A stretch of DNA of 64,000 nucleotides. Origin: Plantactinospora sp. BC1. Lineage in GTDB: Bacteria; Actinomycetota; Actinomycetes; Mycobacteriales; Micromonosporaceae. Numbering within the stretch: the first letter of the stretch is position 1; each line of letters opens with the position of its first letter. The DNA lies in assembly GCF_003030345.1 (NCBI RefSeq), contig NZ_CP028158.1, forward strand, positions 2,232,001 to 2,296,000, written 5' to 3'. The position numbers were made by a program, and so were the translations under genes. Shown here in pieces: positions 21,255 to 29,935 of this stretch. The notes beneath the pieces were generated by a model. That model was not told the origin of the DNA, did not search any database, and saw only the letters and a list, made by a program, of their open reading frames with translations.

Positions 21255-23747
21255 TTATTCGCGTACGCCGGCCAGCTCGACCGCGCCGGACCGGAAGGCG
21301 AGCCGGACCGGTACCACCGCACCGAGTACGGCCAGCGCGGCGCTGACCACCGTGATCACCGCGACGGTGCCCCACGGCACGCTGACCGGGGTCGCCCCGA
21401 CGAGCTGCCCCAGGGCGAGCCGCAGCCCGGCCAGGTTCACCGCCGACGCCCCGACCGCGAGCAGCACCCCGACGCCGGCCACCAGCAGCGACTCGGCGGC
21501 GAAGACCCGGAGCACCTGTCGCGGGGTGGCGCCGGCCAGCCGCAGGATCGCCAGGTCCCGGAGCCGGTCCGAGGTCGCCATCACCAGCGTGTTGACGATG
21601 GCGATGAGGCAGAAGACGATCGCGATGCCGAGCACCAGCAGCATGCCCAGCGTGCTGGCCTGGCTGTTCTCGCTGCTCTCCTCGCCGAGCCAGTCCTCCG
21701 CCGCGACCGCCCGGGCACCCAGCCCGGCGGTGGCGCTGCCCAGCGCCGACCGGACGGCCGCCGCGTCGGTGCCGTCCTGCACCGAGACGTAGACCCGGCG
21801 GGCCAGGCCGGTGAAGGCGTACCTGGCGGTGCCGGCGTACTTCGTGCTCAGGTAGGCGACGTCGTTGCTGCCCGAGGTGGTGTCGAGCACCGCCACCACC
21901 CGCAGCGGCACGCTGCTGCCGTCGGCCATGAAGACCTCGACGGTCTCGCCGACCCCGACTCCCCAGTCGTCGTTGACGATGATGGTGTCGTCGCGCAGGT
22001 CGGCCGGGTTGCCCTCGTCGACCGGCAGGCTGAGGGTGCCCGACAGCGCCGCCGGGTCGACGGCCAGCGCCTCGTAGTCGGCGAGCCGGGCGTCGTCCCG
22101 GACGTACACCATGGTCGGCAGCGCGGCGACCACGTCGACGCCGGGGATCGCCCGGACCCGCTCGGTGACCGCCTCGTTGATCCCGGGCGTACCGTTCGGG
22201 GTGACCACGAAGTCGGCGGTGACCTGGTTGCGCCGGCCGCTGTCCTTGGCCCGGTCGATGGTGGCGGCGGCGCCGAGCAGCGAGATGGAGAGCCCGACGG
22301 TGAGCAGCACCGGCGCGGCGGTGGCCGCGGTACGCCGCACCGAGGTCAGCGCGCTCTCCCGGACCAGCATCCCGGCGGCACCGCGGAGCCGGCCGAGCGG
22401 CCAGGTGATCAGTCGGGCGATCGGCTTCACCACCACCGGGGCGAGCAGCGCGAAGGCGAGGATCGGCAGCATCAGCACCCCGATGTACCGGGTCGGCACC
22501 ATCACCATGCCCGGGTTCACCACCGCCACCCAGCCGATGGTGACCAGTCCGAAGGCGAGCGCGAGCAGGCCGTAGAGCCACCGGCCGGAGGTCATGGTGC
22601 GGGAGTCGACGGCGGCGTCCCGGAGCGCCTCGATCGGGCGTACGTCACCGGCCCGGCGGGACGCCGCCCAGACCCCGGCCAGCGCCACTCCCAGCCCCAC
22701 GCAGAAGGCGATCAGCAGCGGCACCCAGACCGCCGGCCCGGTGGAGAACCCGACGGTGAACCACGGCGGGGCGAGCCCCAGGTCGACCATCCAGCCGGCC
22801 AGCAGCGGCGCGACGGCGAGCCCGAGGGCGCAGCCGGCGACCGCGGAGGCGAGCCCGACCACGAACGCCTCGGTGAGCACCATCCGGCGTACCTGCCGGG
22901 GCGTGGCGCCGACCGTGCGGAGCAGGGCGATCTCCCGGCGCCGCTGGGCGACCGCGAAGGCGAAGGTCGAGGCGACCAGGAAGATCGAGACGAAGCCGGC
23001 GACCACGGCGGTGATCGGCAGCAGCGTCTGGGTGTTGTCGATCGCCTCCCGGTCGGCGTTGTAGCTCGGGTCGAGTACGTTGCGCCGCTGACCGGTGAGC
23101 ACCTCGGCGTCCCCGCCGACGGCCTGGCGTACCGCCTCCGGCGCCCCGTAGGCGACCAGCGCCTCGACCCGGGGCGAGAGCCGGGCCGCCTCGGCGTCGG
23201 TGAAGAAGACCGCGGACTCGAAGTCGGCCGGCGCCGTCACCCCGGCGACGGTGTAGTCGCGTGGCCCGCCGGTGGTGAAGACGGTGACCCGGTCGCCCGG
23301 CCCGGCACCGCCGCTCGGCACCACGACCTCGGTGTCGGCCTGCGGCGGCCGGCCGGCGGCCAGCGCGTACGGCGCGAACTCGGCGCTGGACCAGCCGTGC
23401 CCGACCTGGTCGTCGGGGCCGCCGGCGAGCTGGGCGTAGAAGTTGCGGACCGGTACCGTCCGGCCCAGCGCGCCGACCTCGGCGGCCAGCGCGTCGGAGA
23501 TGCCCCGGGCCTGGATCAGGGAGCGGCTGCCCGGATCGTGCCGGGCCGGATCCCACTCCGGGTCGAGCGCGGCGACCACCACCGGGGCGGCGGCGAACCG
23601 CTGCGGTGCCCGCTCGGGCAGCCCCAGGGTGGCGCCGATCTCCAGCCCCATCGCGGCGATCATGCCGGCGCCCAGGGTCAGCGCGACGAAGGTACCGACG
23701 AACGCGGCCCAGCGCACCCGCAGGGTCTGCAACGCGATGCTCAGCAC
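21255..23747 (-). CDS. ABC transporter permease, double FtsX (MacB/DUF214-type), 830 aa
   Basis: Membrane subunit of an exporter. The N-terminal transmembrane segment (FVGTFVALTLGAGMIAAMG) is followed by a large extracytoplasmic domain, an FtsX block around residues 250-360, a central hydrophobic stretch, a second extracytoplasmic domain and a second FtsX block at the C-terminus, as in the 800-residue actinobacterial FtsX permeases. It overlaps its ATPase partner by 7 bp. Exporters of this type are common in lipopeptide clusters, where they act in secretion or self-resistance; the role here is inferred from position. Confidence 0.92.
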   Translation of the reverse strand: MLSIALQTLRVRWAAFVGTFVALTLGAGMIAAMGLEIGATLGLPERAPQRFAAAPVVVAALDPEWDPARHDPGSRSLIQARGISDALAAEVGALGRTVPVRNFYAQLAGGPDDQVGHGWSSAEFAPYALAAGRPPQADTEVVVPSGGAGPGDRVTVFTTGGPRDYTVAGVTAPADFESAVFFTDAEAARLSPRVEALVAYGAPEAVRQAVGGDAEVLTGQRRNVLDPSYNADREAIDNTQTLLPITAVVAGFVSIFLVASTFAFAVAQRRREIALLRTVGATPRQVRRMVLTEAFVVGLASAVAGCALGLAVAPLLAGWMVDLGLAPPWFTVGFSTGPAVWVPLLIAFCVGLGVALAGVWAASRRAGDVRPIEALRDAAVDSRTMTSGRWLYGLLALAFGLVTIGWVAVVNPGMVMVPTRYIGVLMLPILAFALLAPVVVKPIARLITWPLGRLRGAAGMLVRESALTSVRRTAATAAPVLLTVGLSISLLGAAATIDRAKDSGRRNQVTADFVVTPNGTPGINEAVTERVRAIPGVDVVAALPTMVYVRDDARLADYEALAVDPAALSGTLSLPVDEGNPADLRDDTIIVNDDWGVGVGETVEVFMADGSSVPLRVVAVLDTTSGSNDVAYLSTKYAGTARYAFTGLARRVYVSVQDGTDAAAVRSALGSATAGLGARAVAAEDWLGEESSENSQASTLGMLLVLGIAIVFCLIAIVNTLVMATSDRLRDLAILRLAGATPRQVLRVFAAESLLVAGVGVLLAVGASAVNLAGLRLALGQLVGATPVSVPWGTVAVITVVSAALAVLGAVVPVRLAFRSGAVELAGVRE

Positions 23748-24484
23748 GCGCCGACCTCCATCCGGGTCATCCGGGCGGCGATCGTCTCCGCCGTCGGGTT
23801 GACCAGCTCACCGGCGAGCACCCCGTCGGCGAGGAAGACCACCCGGTCGGCGTTGGCGGCGGTCACCGGGTCGTGCGTGACCATCACGATGGTCTGCTGG
23901 TGCCGGTCGACCAGGCCGCGCAGCAGCGCCAGCACCTCCCGGCTGGTGCTGGTGTCCAGCGCACCGGTCGGCTCGTCGGCGAAGAGCACCGCCGGCTTCG
24001 TGACCAGGGCGCGGGCGATCGCCACCCGCTGCTGCTGGCCGCCGGAGAGCTGCGCCGGCCGGTGCCCGCCCCGGTTGCCGAGCCCCACCTCGGCGAGTAC
24101 CTCCGCCACCTCGGACCGGCTCGGCTTGCGGCCGGCCAGCCGCAGCGGCAGCGCCACGTTCTGCTCGGCGGTCAGCGACGGCAGCAGGTTGAAGGCCTGG
24201 AAGACGAAGCCGATCTTGTCCCGCCGGAGGAGCGTCAACGCGGTCTCGCTCAGCCCGGTCAGGTCGGTGCCGCCGATCACCACCCGGCCGCCGGTCGGCC
24301 GGTCCAGCCCGGCCGCGCACTGTAGGAGGGTCGACTTGCCCGAGCCGGACGGCCCCATGATCGCCGTGAAGCTTCCGGCCCGCAGATCGAGCGACACGCC
24401 TCTCAGGGCGGTCACCTCGTTCTGACCCGAACCGTACGTCTTGCTCAGCGACTCCAGCCGCACAGCCTGCTCCATAGCGAGCAT
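23741..24484 (-). CDS. ABC exporter ATP-binding protein (LolD/MacB type)
   Basis: ATPase of 247 aa with Walker [11 protein letters not shown]-loop FVFQAFNLLPSL, signature LSGGQQQR, Walker B VLFADEPTGALD and H-loop MVTHD. It pairs with the FtsX permease immediately downstream. Two in-frame ATGs (24484 and 24475) are possible and neither has a good Shine-Dalgarno. The 117-bp gap to the upstream C-domain gene shows no SARP-type repeat or clear terminator, so it may be read through from the lipid-activation operon or have a weak promoter of its own. Confidence 0.93.
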   Translation of the reverse strand: MLAMEQAVRLESLSKTYGSGQNEVTALRGVSLDLRAGSFTAIMGPSGSGKSTLLQCAAGLDRPTGGRVVIGGTDLTGLSETALTLLRRDKIGFVFQAFNLLPSLTAEQNVALPLRLAGRKPSRSEVAEVLAEVGLGNRGGHRPAQLSGGQQQRVAIARALVTKPAVLFADEPTGALDTSTSREVLALLRGLVDRHQQTIVMVTHDPVTAANADRVVFLADGVLAGELVNPTAETIAARMTRMEVGAC

Positions 24485-24601
24485 CCAATCACTGATCGTT
24501 AGATCGACACATGAGATACCACCCTGAGAACCCCCGGACCGGCGACCCTGAGGTGTCCCGGGTTTCGGGCGGTTCCCCCCGGGATCCGGGTGTTCCCCGG
24601 T

Positions 24602-26089
24602 TCACTGCCCGGGCGAGACGCCGCCGGTACCCAACGCGAGCAGTTGTTCCAGTTGTGCGCTGTCGACAAGGGAGACCCGGTCGATCCGGCGCGTCGGGTC
24701 GGCGGTAGCCGCCTCCAGCAGCCGGCGGTAGTGCCCGGTAAGCCGCTCTATGGTCGCACCGTCGAACAAATCCGTGTTGTACCGGAAGGCACCGGTGAAT
24801 GAATCCTCCGTCTGGCGCAGCTCCACGTTGAGGTCGAACTGCCCCTCCAGCTGCGGTACGTCGAACGCGGCCAGCCGAAGCCCCCGGTAGGAGATCTCCG
24901 GGCCCACGGCGGAGCCCTCCGGCACCAGTGGCAGCGGCGGGTCCAGCCGGTCCGCCGCGACCATCGTGAAGGCGATTCGGAACAGCGGCGACCGGGTGCT
25001 GCCCCGGGCCCCGCCGAGCATCCGGTCCAGCAGCGGGAACGGGTAGCCGACGTGGGCCAGTCCGGAGAGGAGTTCCCGGTGTGCCGCCGCCACCGCGTCG
25101 GCGAAGGTGGCCCCGGTGGCGAAGGACGAACGCAACACCAGGGTGTTGACCAGATAGCCGACCACCTCCCGCAGCCCCCGGCCGTGCCGGGTCGCCACCG
25201 GACAGCCGACCGCGAAGTCGTCCTGGCCGCCGTACCGGTACAGGGTGGCCTGGAAGACCCCGAGCAGGAAGGCGAACGGGGTCACCCCGGCCGCCGAGGC
25301 CGCCGCCCGGACCCGGGCCGCCAGCTCGTCGGGGAGCCGCAGGTGGTAGGTCGCCCCGTCGAAGGTCTGCCGCTCCGGTCGGGGCCGGTCGACCGGGATC
25401 GCCCCGGCCGACACGCCGGTGCAGCGATTCCGCCAGTACCGTTCCAGCCGCTCCCGTCGGGGCGAGTCGAGGAGTACCCGCTCCGCCTCGACATAGTCCA
25501 GGAAGCTGCCGGTCAGCGGCGCCCAGTCCGGTGCGCCACCGGCCGCGATCCCCTGGTATCCGGCCAGCAGGTCCCGCAGCAGCAGCCACTGCGAGGTGGC
25601 GTCGCTGATGATGTGGTGGGTGACCACGACCAGGGCGGCGTCCTCGGCGGAGCGGCGCAGCAGCACCACCCGGAAGACGTCGCCGGCACCGAGCCGGAAC
25701 GGCACCTCGCCGACCGACCGGGCCAGCCCGAGCAGCGCCTCGTCGGTGCGGCCCGGAACGTCCCGGACCTCCAGCCACCGGGAGCCGTCCGCCGGCCCGG
25801 CACCGGCCGGCGGGACGAACTGCCGGGGTACCCCGTCGACCTCGGCGAAGGCCGTGCCGAGCACCGGGTGCCGGGCCACCAGCGCGCCGACCGCCCGGCC
25901 CAGCGCCGCGACGTCCAGCGCGGACCGGACCCGGACCGCGAGGGTGATGTTGTACGCCGGGCTCTCCGGCGCGAGCTGGTAGAGGAACCAGAGCGCCTCC
26001 TGCCCGACCGAGAGTGGATGGCCGGGGCCGGACAGCGGACCGGCCGGCCCGGCCGCCGACTCGTCCGGGCGGATGCCCTGCACGGTCAT
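24602..26089 (-). CDS. Free-standing NRPS condensation domain (lipoinitiation, inferred)
   Basis: A 495-residue protein consisting of one condensation domain: N-terminal PLSVGQEALWFLYQL, catalytic motif HHIISDA, then DDFAVGCPVATRH and LVNTLVLRS in the C-terminal lobe. There is no carrier or adenylation domain. It overlaps the upstream ACP gene by 4 bp (ATGA), which points to that ACP as acyl donor. The first NRPS protein starts with A and lacks a C domain, so this protein most likely joins the fatty acyl group to residue 1 in trans. Confidence 0.9.
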   Translation of the reverse strand: MTVQGIRPDESAAGPAGPLSGPGHPLSVGQEALWFLYQLAPESPAYNITLAVRVRSALDVAALGRAVGALVARHPVLGTAFAEVDGVPRQFVPPAGAGPADGSRWLEVRDVPGRTDEALLGLARSVGEVPFRLGAGDVFRVVLLRRSAEDAALVVVTHHIISDATSQWLLLRDLLAGYQGIAAGGAPDWAPLTGSFLDYVEAERVLLDSPRRERLERYWRNRCTGVSAGAIPVDRPRPERQTFDGATYHLRLPDELAARVRAAASAAGVTPFAFLLGVFQATLYRYGGQDDFAVGCPVATRHGRGLREVVGYLVNTLVLRSSFATGATFADAVAAAHRELLSGLAHVGYPFPLLDRMLGGARGSTRSPLFRIAFTMVAADRLDPPLPLVPEGSAVGPEISYRGLRLAAFDVPQLEGQFDLNVELRQTEDSFTGAFRYNTDLFDGATIERLTGHYRRLLEAATADPTRRIDRVSLVDSAQLEQLLALGTGGVSPGQ

Positions 26090-26355
26090 CCCCGGGCGCC
26101 CAGCACGCCGTGCAGGTGCTTGGCGAGGGCGTTGACGCTCGGGTGGTCCCAGGCCATCGTGGGCTCCACCTCGATGTCGAACCGCTCCTCCACGTCCCCG
26201 CTCAGGGTCATCGCGTAGACCGAGTCGAGGCCGATCTCGACCAGCGGGGCGTCGGCGTCGATCTCCTCGGCCGACCGTTGCAGATAGAAGGCGATCCGGC
26301 CGACCAGCCAGCTACGGATGGCGTCGACGGAGGTGTCTTGGATGGTTCCGGACAT
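26086..26355 (-). CDS. Acyl carrier protein (lipid-loading), 89 aa
   Basis: Carrier protein with phosphopantetheine site GLDSVYAMTL (Ser45) and helical ACP pattern. The start at 26355 is set by AAAGGAG 6 bases upstream. It lies between two acyl-CoA dehydrogenases and the free-standing C domain, downstream of a fatty acyl-AMP ligase. In ramoplanin-type pathways such an ACP receives the acyl chain from the ligase, is the substrate of the dehydrogenases and presents the chain to the first C domain; the same role is inferred here. Confidence 0.92.
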   Translation of the reverse strand: MSGTIQDTSVDAIRSWLVGRIAFYLQRSAEEIDADAPLVEIGLDSVYAMTLSGDVEERFDIEVEPTMAWDHPSVNALAKHLHGVLGARG

Positions 26356-26387
26356 GGTGCACTCCTTTGGCGTACGGACGGAGACGG

Positions 26388-28109
26388 TCAGCCGGCGAGA
26401 CGCCGGTTGACCAGATCGAAGCCGCGGTTGTCCTGGTGCCGCTCCAGCAGCTCGACGAAGAGGTGCCGCTCCAGCCCGTCCGGTGCCGCGCCCGGGTCGA
26501 GGCCCAGCCGTCCGGCGAGCCGGGTCAGCGCGGCGAGCAGCCACGGGGTGTCCCGCAGGAACGGGTCGTCCTGGTTGTGCCGCCACACCCCGAGGCAGGC
26601 GGCGGCGGCCAGCACGGTCGTGTACCGGTCGGTCAGCTCGAAGCTGCGCCGGCCGGCGATCACGGTACGGTCCCGGGGCGGCAGGTCGGCGCAGACCTCG
26701 GCGAGCCGGTCGAGTTCGGCGGTGAAGAGGCCGCAGAGCCGGGCGAGGGCCGGCTCGGCACCCGGTTCGGCGCCGTGTTCCCGGAGCGTGCCGGCCAGGC
26801 TGTCCACGCCCCGGGCGGAGAGCCCGAGAGCGCCGAAGTCCAGCGGCGGCAACGAACCGCCGAGCCGGAACAGCTCCGGCGGCGGTGCCGGCGACGAGCG
26901 CCAGCCCTGCTGGGCCAGCCGGGGCAGCTGCGGGATGATCGTCGCCTGGCAGACCGCCGCGCTGGCGTGGGTGAGCGTCGCGGCGAGCAGGTCCCGCAGG
27001 TTCTTCTGGAAGATCGCGTACGGGCCGTCCCGCAGGTACGACCGGGCGCCCAGCACCACCGAGAGCCGGTGCACCGCCTCCTGCAACATCTTCGGCACCA
27101 GGTATTTCACGGCGGCGCTGTAGACACTGGTCTGCCCCGGCAGCACGTGCAGGGCCCGGGCCACCACGGTGGCCAGACAGTCGCTGACCAGCAGGTCCAG
27201 GAAGGCGTCGACCAGGGTGGTCCGGGCGTGCGGCAGCTCGGCCACCGGCAGCCCGTACAGCCGGCGGTCGAGGGCGAACCGCAGCACCGTACGCAGTTGG
27301 GTGTCGACGATCCCGACCGCCATCCCGGGCAGTACGCCCCGGGTCACCTGGAAGGCCCGCAGCACCGTCTCCATCGCGCCGCCGGGTTCGCCGACGACCG
27401 CGTCGGCCGGCACCGGGCAGCCGTCGAACTCCAGCCCGCCGAGCAGCACCCCGCGCACCCCGGCGGTGCGGTAGCGGCGCAACTGCCGCAGGTGCTCCGC
27501 CGGCAGCGCGGCCATGTCCAGCAGCAGGTGCGAGTGGCTGCGGCTGCCCGGCCGGTCGTCGGTGCGGGCGAAGAGCGTCACCGCGTCCGCCCGGCTCAGG
27601 TTGCCGACCATCTCCTTGCGACCGGTCACCAGGAAGCGGTCGCCGTCGGGCCGGGCCCGCAGCTCGGCCCGGCCGAAGTCGGTGCCGTGCGCCAGCTCGT
27701 TGTAGCCGGCCGACGCCTTCCCGTGCCGCAGCAGCAGGTCGGCCATCCAGCGCCGCTGCCGCGCGGTGCCGTCGGTCCAGACCGGGGTGGCGGCGATGAA
27801 GGTGGTGACCCCGTAGCCGACCCCGAGGGTGGTGTCCCGGCGGAACACCGCGCGCAGCACCTGGGCCAGCCGGTCGGCCCGGTCGAACCGGCCGCCGAGG
27901 GCCCGGGGCACGAACTCGGCGTTCAGCCCGTACCCGTCGAGCGCCCGCTCGCCGTCGGCGAGCAGTTCGCCGCGCTCGTCGGCGGCGAGCAGCGCCGGAT
28001 AGCCGACCGGGTTCGTCGGATCGTGCGGATTCCCGAGGTACGTCTCCAGGTCCGGGTCAGCGTCGGGAGCCGGGACCGGGCCGGGGACGCGGGCGGTGTC
28101 GACGCTCAT
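26388..28109 (-). CDS. Acyl-CoA dehydrogenase-family protein, long form, atypical active site (573 aa)
   Basis: Member of the acyl-CoA dehydrogenase superfamily with an extra C-terminal region of about 180 residues, as in its neighbour. The flavin-domain core is recognisable (YNELAHGTDFG, FLVTGRKEMVGNLSRAD, then VTRGVLPGMAVG). In the segment where the companion protein has GIFDGNTLVNL, this one reads ATLTHASAAV, so the usual Glu/Asp base position has no carboxylate. It starts at ATG 28109, overlapping the companion's stop (ATGA). It may be a partner subunit, or may act on a pre-activated position; both are inferences. Confidence 0.85.
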   Translation of the reverse strand: MSVDTARVPGPVPAPDADPDLETYLGNPHDPTNPVGYPALLAADERGELLADGERALDGYGLNAEFVPRALGGRFDRADRLAQVLRAVFRRDTTLGVGYGVTTFIAATPVWTDGTARQRRWMADLLLRHGKASAGYNELAHGTDFGRAELRARPDGDRFLVTGRKEMVGNLSRADAVTLFARTDDRPGSRSHSHLLLDMAALPAEHLRQLRRYRTAGVRGVLLGGLEFDGCPVPADAVVGEPGGAMETVLRAFQVTRGVLPGMAVGIVDTQLRTVLRFALDRRLYGLPVAELPHARTTLVDAFLDLLVSDCLATVVARALHVLPGQTSVYSAAVKYLVPKMLQEAVHRLSVVLGARSYLRDGPYAIFQKNLRDLLAATLTHASAAVCQATIIPQLPRLAQQGWRSSPAPPPELFRLGGSLPPLDFGALGLSARGVDSLAGTLREHGAEPGAEPALARLCGLFTAELDRLAEVCADLPPRDRTVIAGRRSFELTDRYTTVLAAAACLGVWRHNQDDPFLRDTPWLLAALTRLAGRLGLDPGAAPDGLERHLFVELLERHQDNRGFDLVNRRLAG

Positions 28110-29935
28110 CGGGCTGCCACCTCGGAAAGCTCTGCGGCCGGCTCGGCGGAGCGCGCCGCGGGCTCGGACGTCTGCGGGCCCGCCTCGGCGAGCCGGGCCG
28201 GGAGCAGGGAGAAGAGCCGGCCCTCCCGGTGCTGGGCCCGCAGGTCCGGCAGCAGCCGGTCGTAGTCCTCGCCGTCGTCGGTCTCGGAGCCGGTCCCGGC
28301 GGCCGGGCGGAGCTGCCCGATCAGCCGGTGCAGGCAGGCGCGCAGCCAGCGGGCGTCCGCCCAGAGCGGGGCGGTCGGGCCGTCGGAGAGCCAGTGCCGG
28401 TTGCGCAGCCAGAGTTGCAGGCAGGCGGCGGCGGCGAAGGCGAGCGCGTACTCGCCGGCCATCGCGAACGCCTCGGCCGGCACCTGCCGGGGCTGCGGCC
28501 GGTACGCGGCCATCCGCTCGTGCAGCCGGTCGACCAGCCCGGCCAGCGTCTCGGCCTGGCCGGCCAGCGCCTGCGGGGCGATGCCGGCGTCGACGAGTTC
28601 CAGTACCTCGGCGACGGCGACCGGCAACCGCTGCACCACGCTGCACCCGGTCCGGGAGAGCAGCGCCAGCCGGCTCCGGTCGAAGTCGGGCAGCGGCCGG
28701 GCCAGCTCGACGGTGTCGGCCAGCCCGGGGTCGACCACGCCCCGCCGGTATCCGCGTACCAGGCCCGGGAACTGGTTGACCAGGGTGTTCAGGTTGACCA
28801 GGGTGTTGCCGTCGAAGATGCCGACGATCCGGTGGTCGCGTTCGATCTTCTGGAACAGCCCGTCGGCGTGGTCGGCGGTGAGCAGGGCGCGGGCCCCGAG
28901 CACCTGGCCCAGCCTCGGGATGGTCCGGTCCATCATCGTCGGCACCAGGTATTTGGCGACCGCCGAGGTGACGCTCAGCTCGCCGGGGATGGCGTGGATG
29001 CCGCGCGCGGTCAGCATGCTGGTGGCCTCACCGATCAGCAGGTCGACGTACGCCTCGGTGAGGGTGCGGTTCGCGTGCGGCAGGTCGACCAGCGGCCGGT
29101 CGTAGAGCCGGTGCCCGGTGGCGAAGTCGAGGACCAGCCGCAGCGCCTGGTCACCCAGGCCGAGCGACATCGCCGCGCACATGGTGCGGGTGAGCTGGAC
29201 GCTCTTCAGCACGATCTCCGGGCCGACGCCGGTCGAGCCGACCAGTGCGTCGGCCGGCACCTCGGCGCCGGTGAAGGCGATCCCGCTGATGTCCGCCCCG
29301 CGTACCCCGTGGGTGCGCTCCTTGGGCAGGCAGCGGAAGGTGCCGGGGGCGAGCCGCCGCTTGTCCACCATCAACAGGCTGAAGCCCCGAGTGCCGCCGG
29401 CCGGTTCGGTCCGGGCGAGTACGCAGACCACGTCCCCCCGGCTGGCGTTGTTGATCAGCCACTTCTCGCCGTCGACCCGGTAGCCGTCCCCGGTCGGCAC
29501 CGCCGACACCTCACCGGCGAGCAGGTCGCTGCCGTGCTCCCGCTCGGTCAGCGCCAGCGAGATCACGCTGCCGGCGAGCACCTCGGCACCGACCCGGCGG
29601 GCCTGCTCCGGGGTGGCGCCGACCCAGGCCGAGACGGCACCGAGGTAGGTCTTGCCGTGCCCGATCGCGACGGTCAGGTCCCGGCGGGCCAGGATCCGCA
29701 CCGCGTGCAGCAGCTCCTCGTAGTCGCGCAGCTCGCCGCCGAACTCGGCCGGCACGTACCAGCGGGGCAGGCCGAGCCGGTCCAGCTCGGCGCAGATCTC
29801 GGCCGGGAACTCCTCCCGGGCGTCCAGCGCGACGCAGCGGGCGAACGAGGCCGGCCGGTCCGGGTCGTGCGGGTCGCCGAGGCCGTGGTCGAGATGCTCG
29901 GCGAGGGCGAAGGCCGGATAGCGCATCCCGGTCAC
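28106..29935 (-). CDS. Acyl-CoA/acyl-ACP dehydrogenase, long form (609 aa)
   Basis: Flavin-dependent acyl desaturase of the type found in lipodepsipeptide clusters such as ramoplanin and enduracidin. Core motifs: LALTEREHGSDL (flavin/substrate loop), WLINNASRGD, and GIFDGNTLVNLN at the position of the catalytic carboxylate segment (Asp in place of Glu). A C-terminal extension of about 200 residues follows. The gene overlaps the fatty acyl-AMP ligase stop (ATGA) and precedes a second dehydrogenase. The inferred task is to introduce an alpha,beta double bond (with its partner perhaps a diene) into the ACP-bound chain. Confidence 0.88.
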   Translation of the reverse strand: MTGMRYPAFALAEHLDHGLGDPHDPDRPASFARCVALDAREEFPAEICAELDRLGLPRWYVPAEFGGELRDYEELLHAVRILARRDLTVAIGHGKTYLGAVSAWVGATPEQARRVGAEVLAGSVISLALTEREHGSDLLAGEVSAVPTGDGYRVDGEKWLINNASRGDVVCVLARTEPAGGTRGFSLLMVDKRRLAPGTFRCLPKERTHGVRGADISGIAFTGAEVPADALVGSTGVGPEIVLKSVQLTRTMCAAMSLGLGDQALRLVLDFATGHRLYDRPLVDLPHANRTLTEAYVDLLIGEATSMLTARGIHAIPGELSVTSAVAKYLVPTMMDRTIPRLGQVLGARALLTADHADGLFQKIERDHRIVGIFDGNTLVNLNTLVNQFPGLVRGYRRGVVDPGLADTVELARPLPDFDRSRLALLSRTGCSVVQRLPVAVAEVLELVDAGIAPQALAGQAETLAGLVDRLHERMAAYRPQPRQVPAEAFAMAGEYALAFAAAACLQLWLRNRHWLSDGPTAPLWADARWLRACLHRLIGQLRPAAGTGSETDDGEDYDRLLPDLRAQHREGRLFSLLPARLAEAGPQTSEPAARSAEPAAELSEVAAR

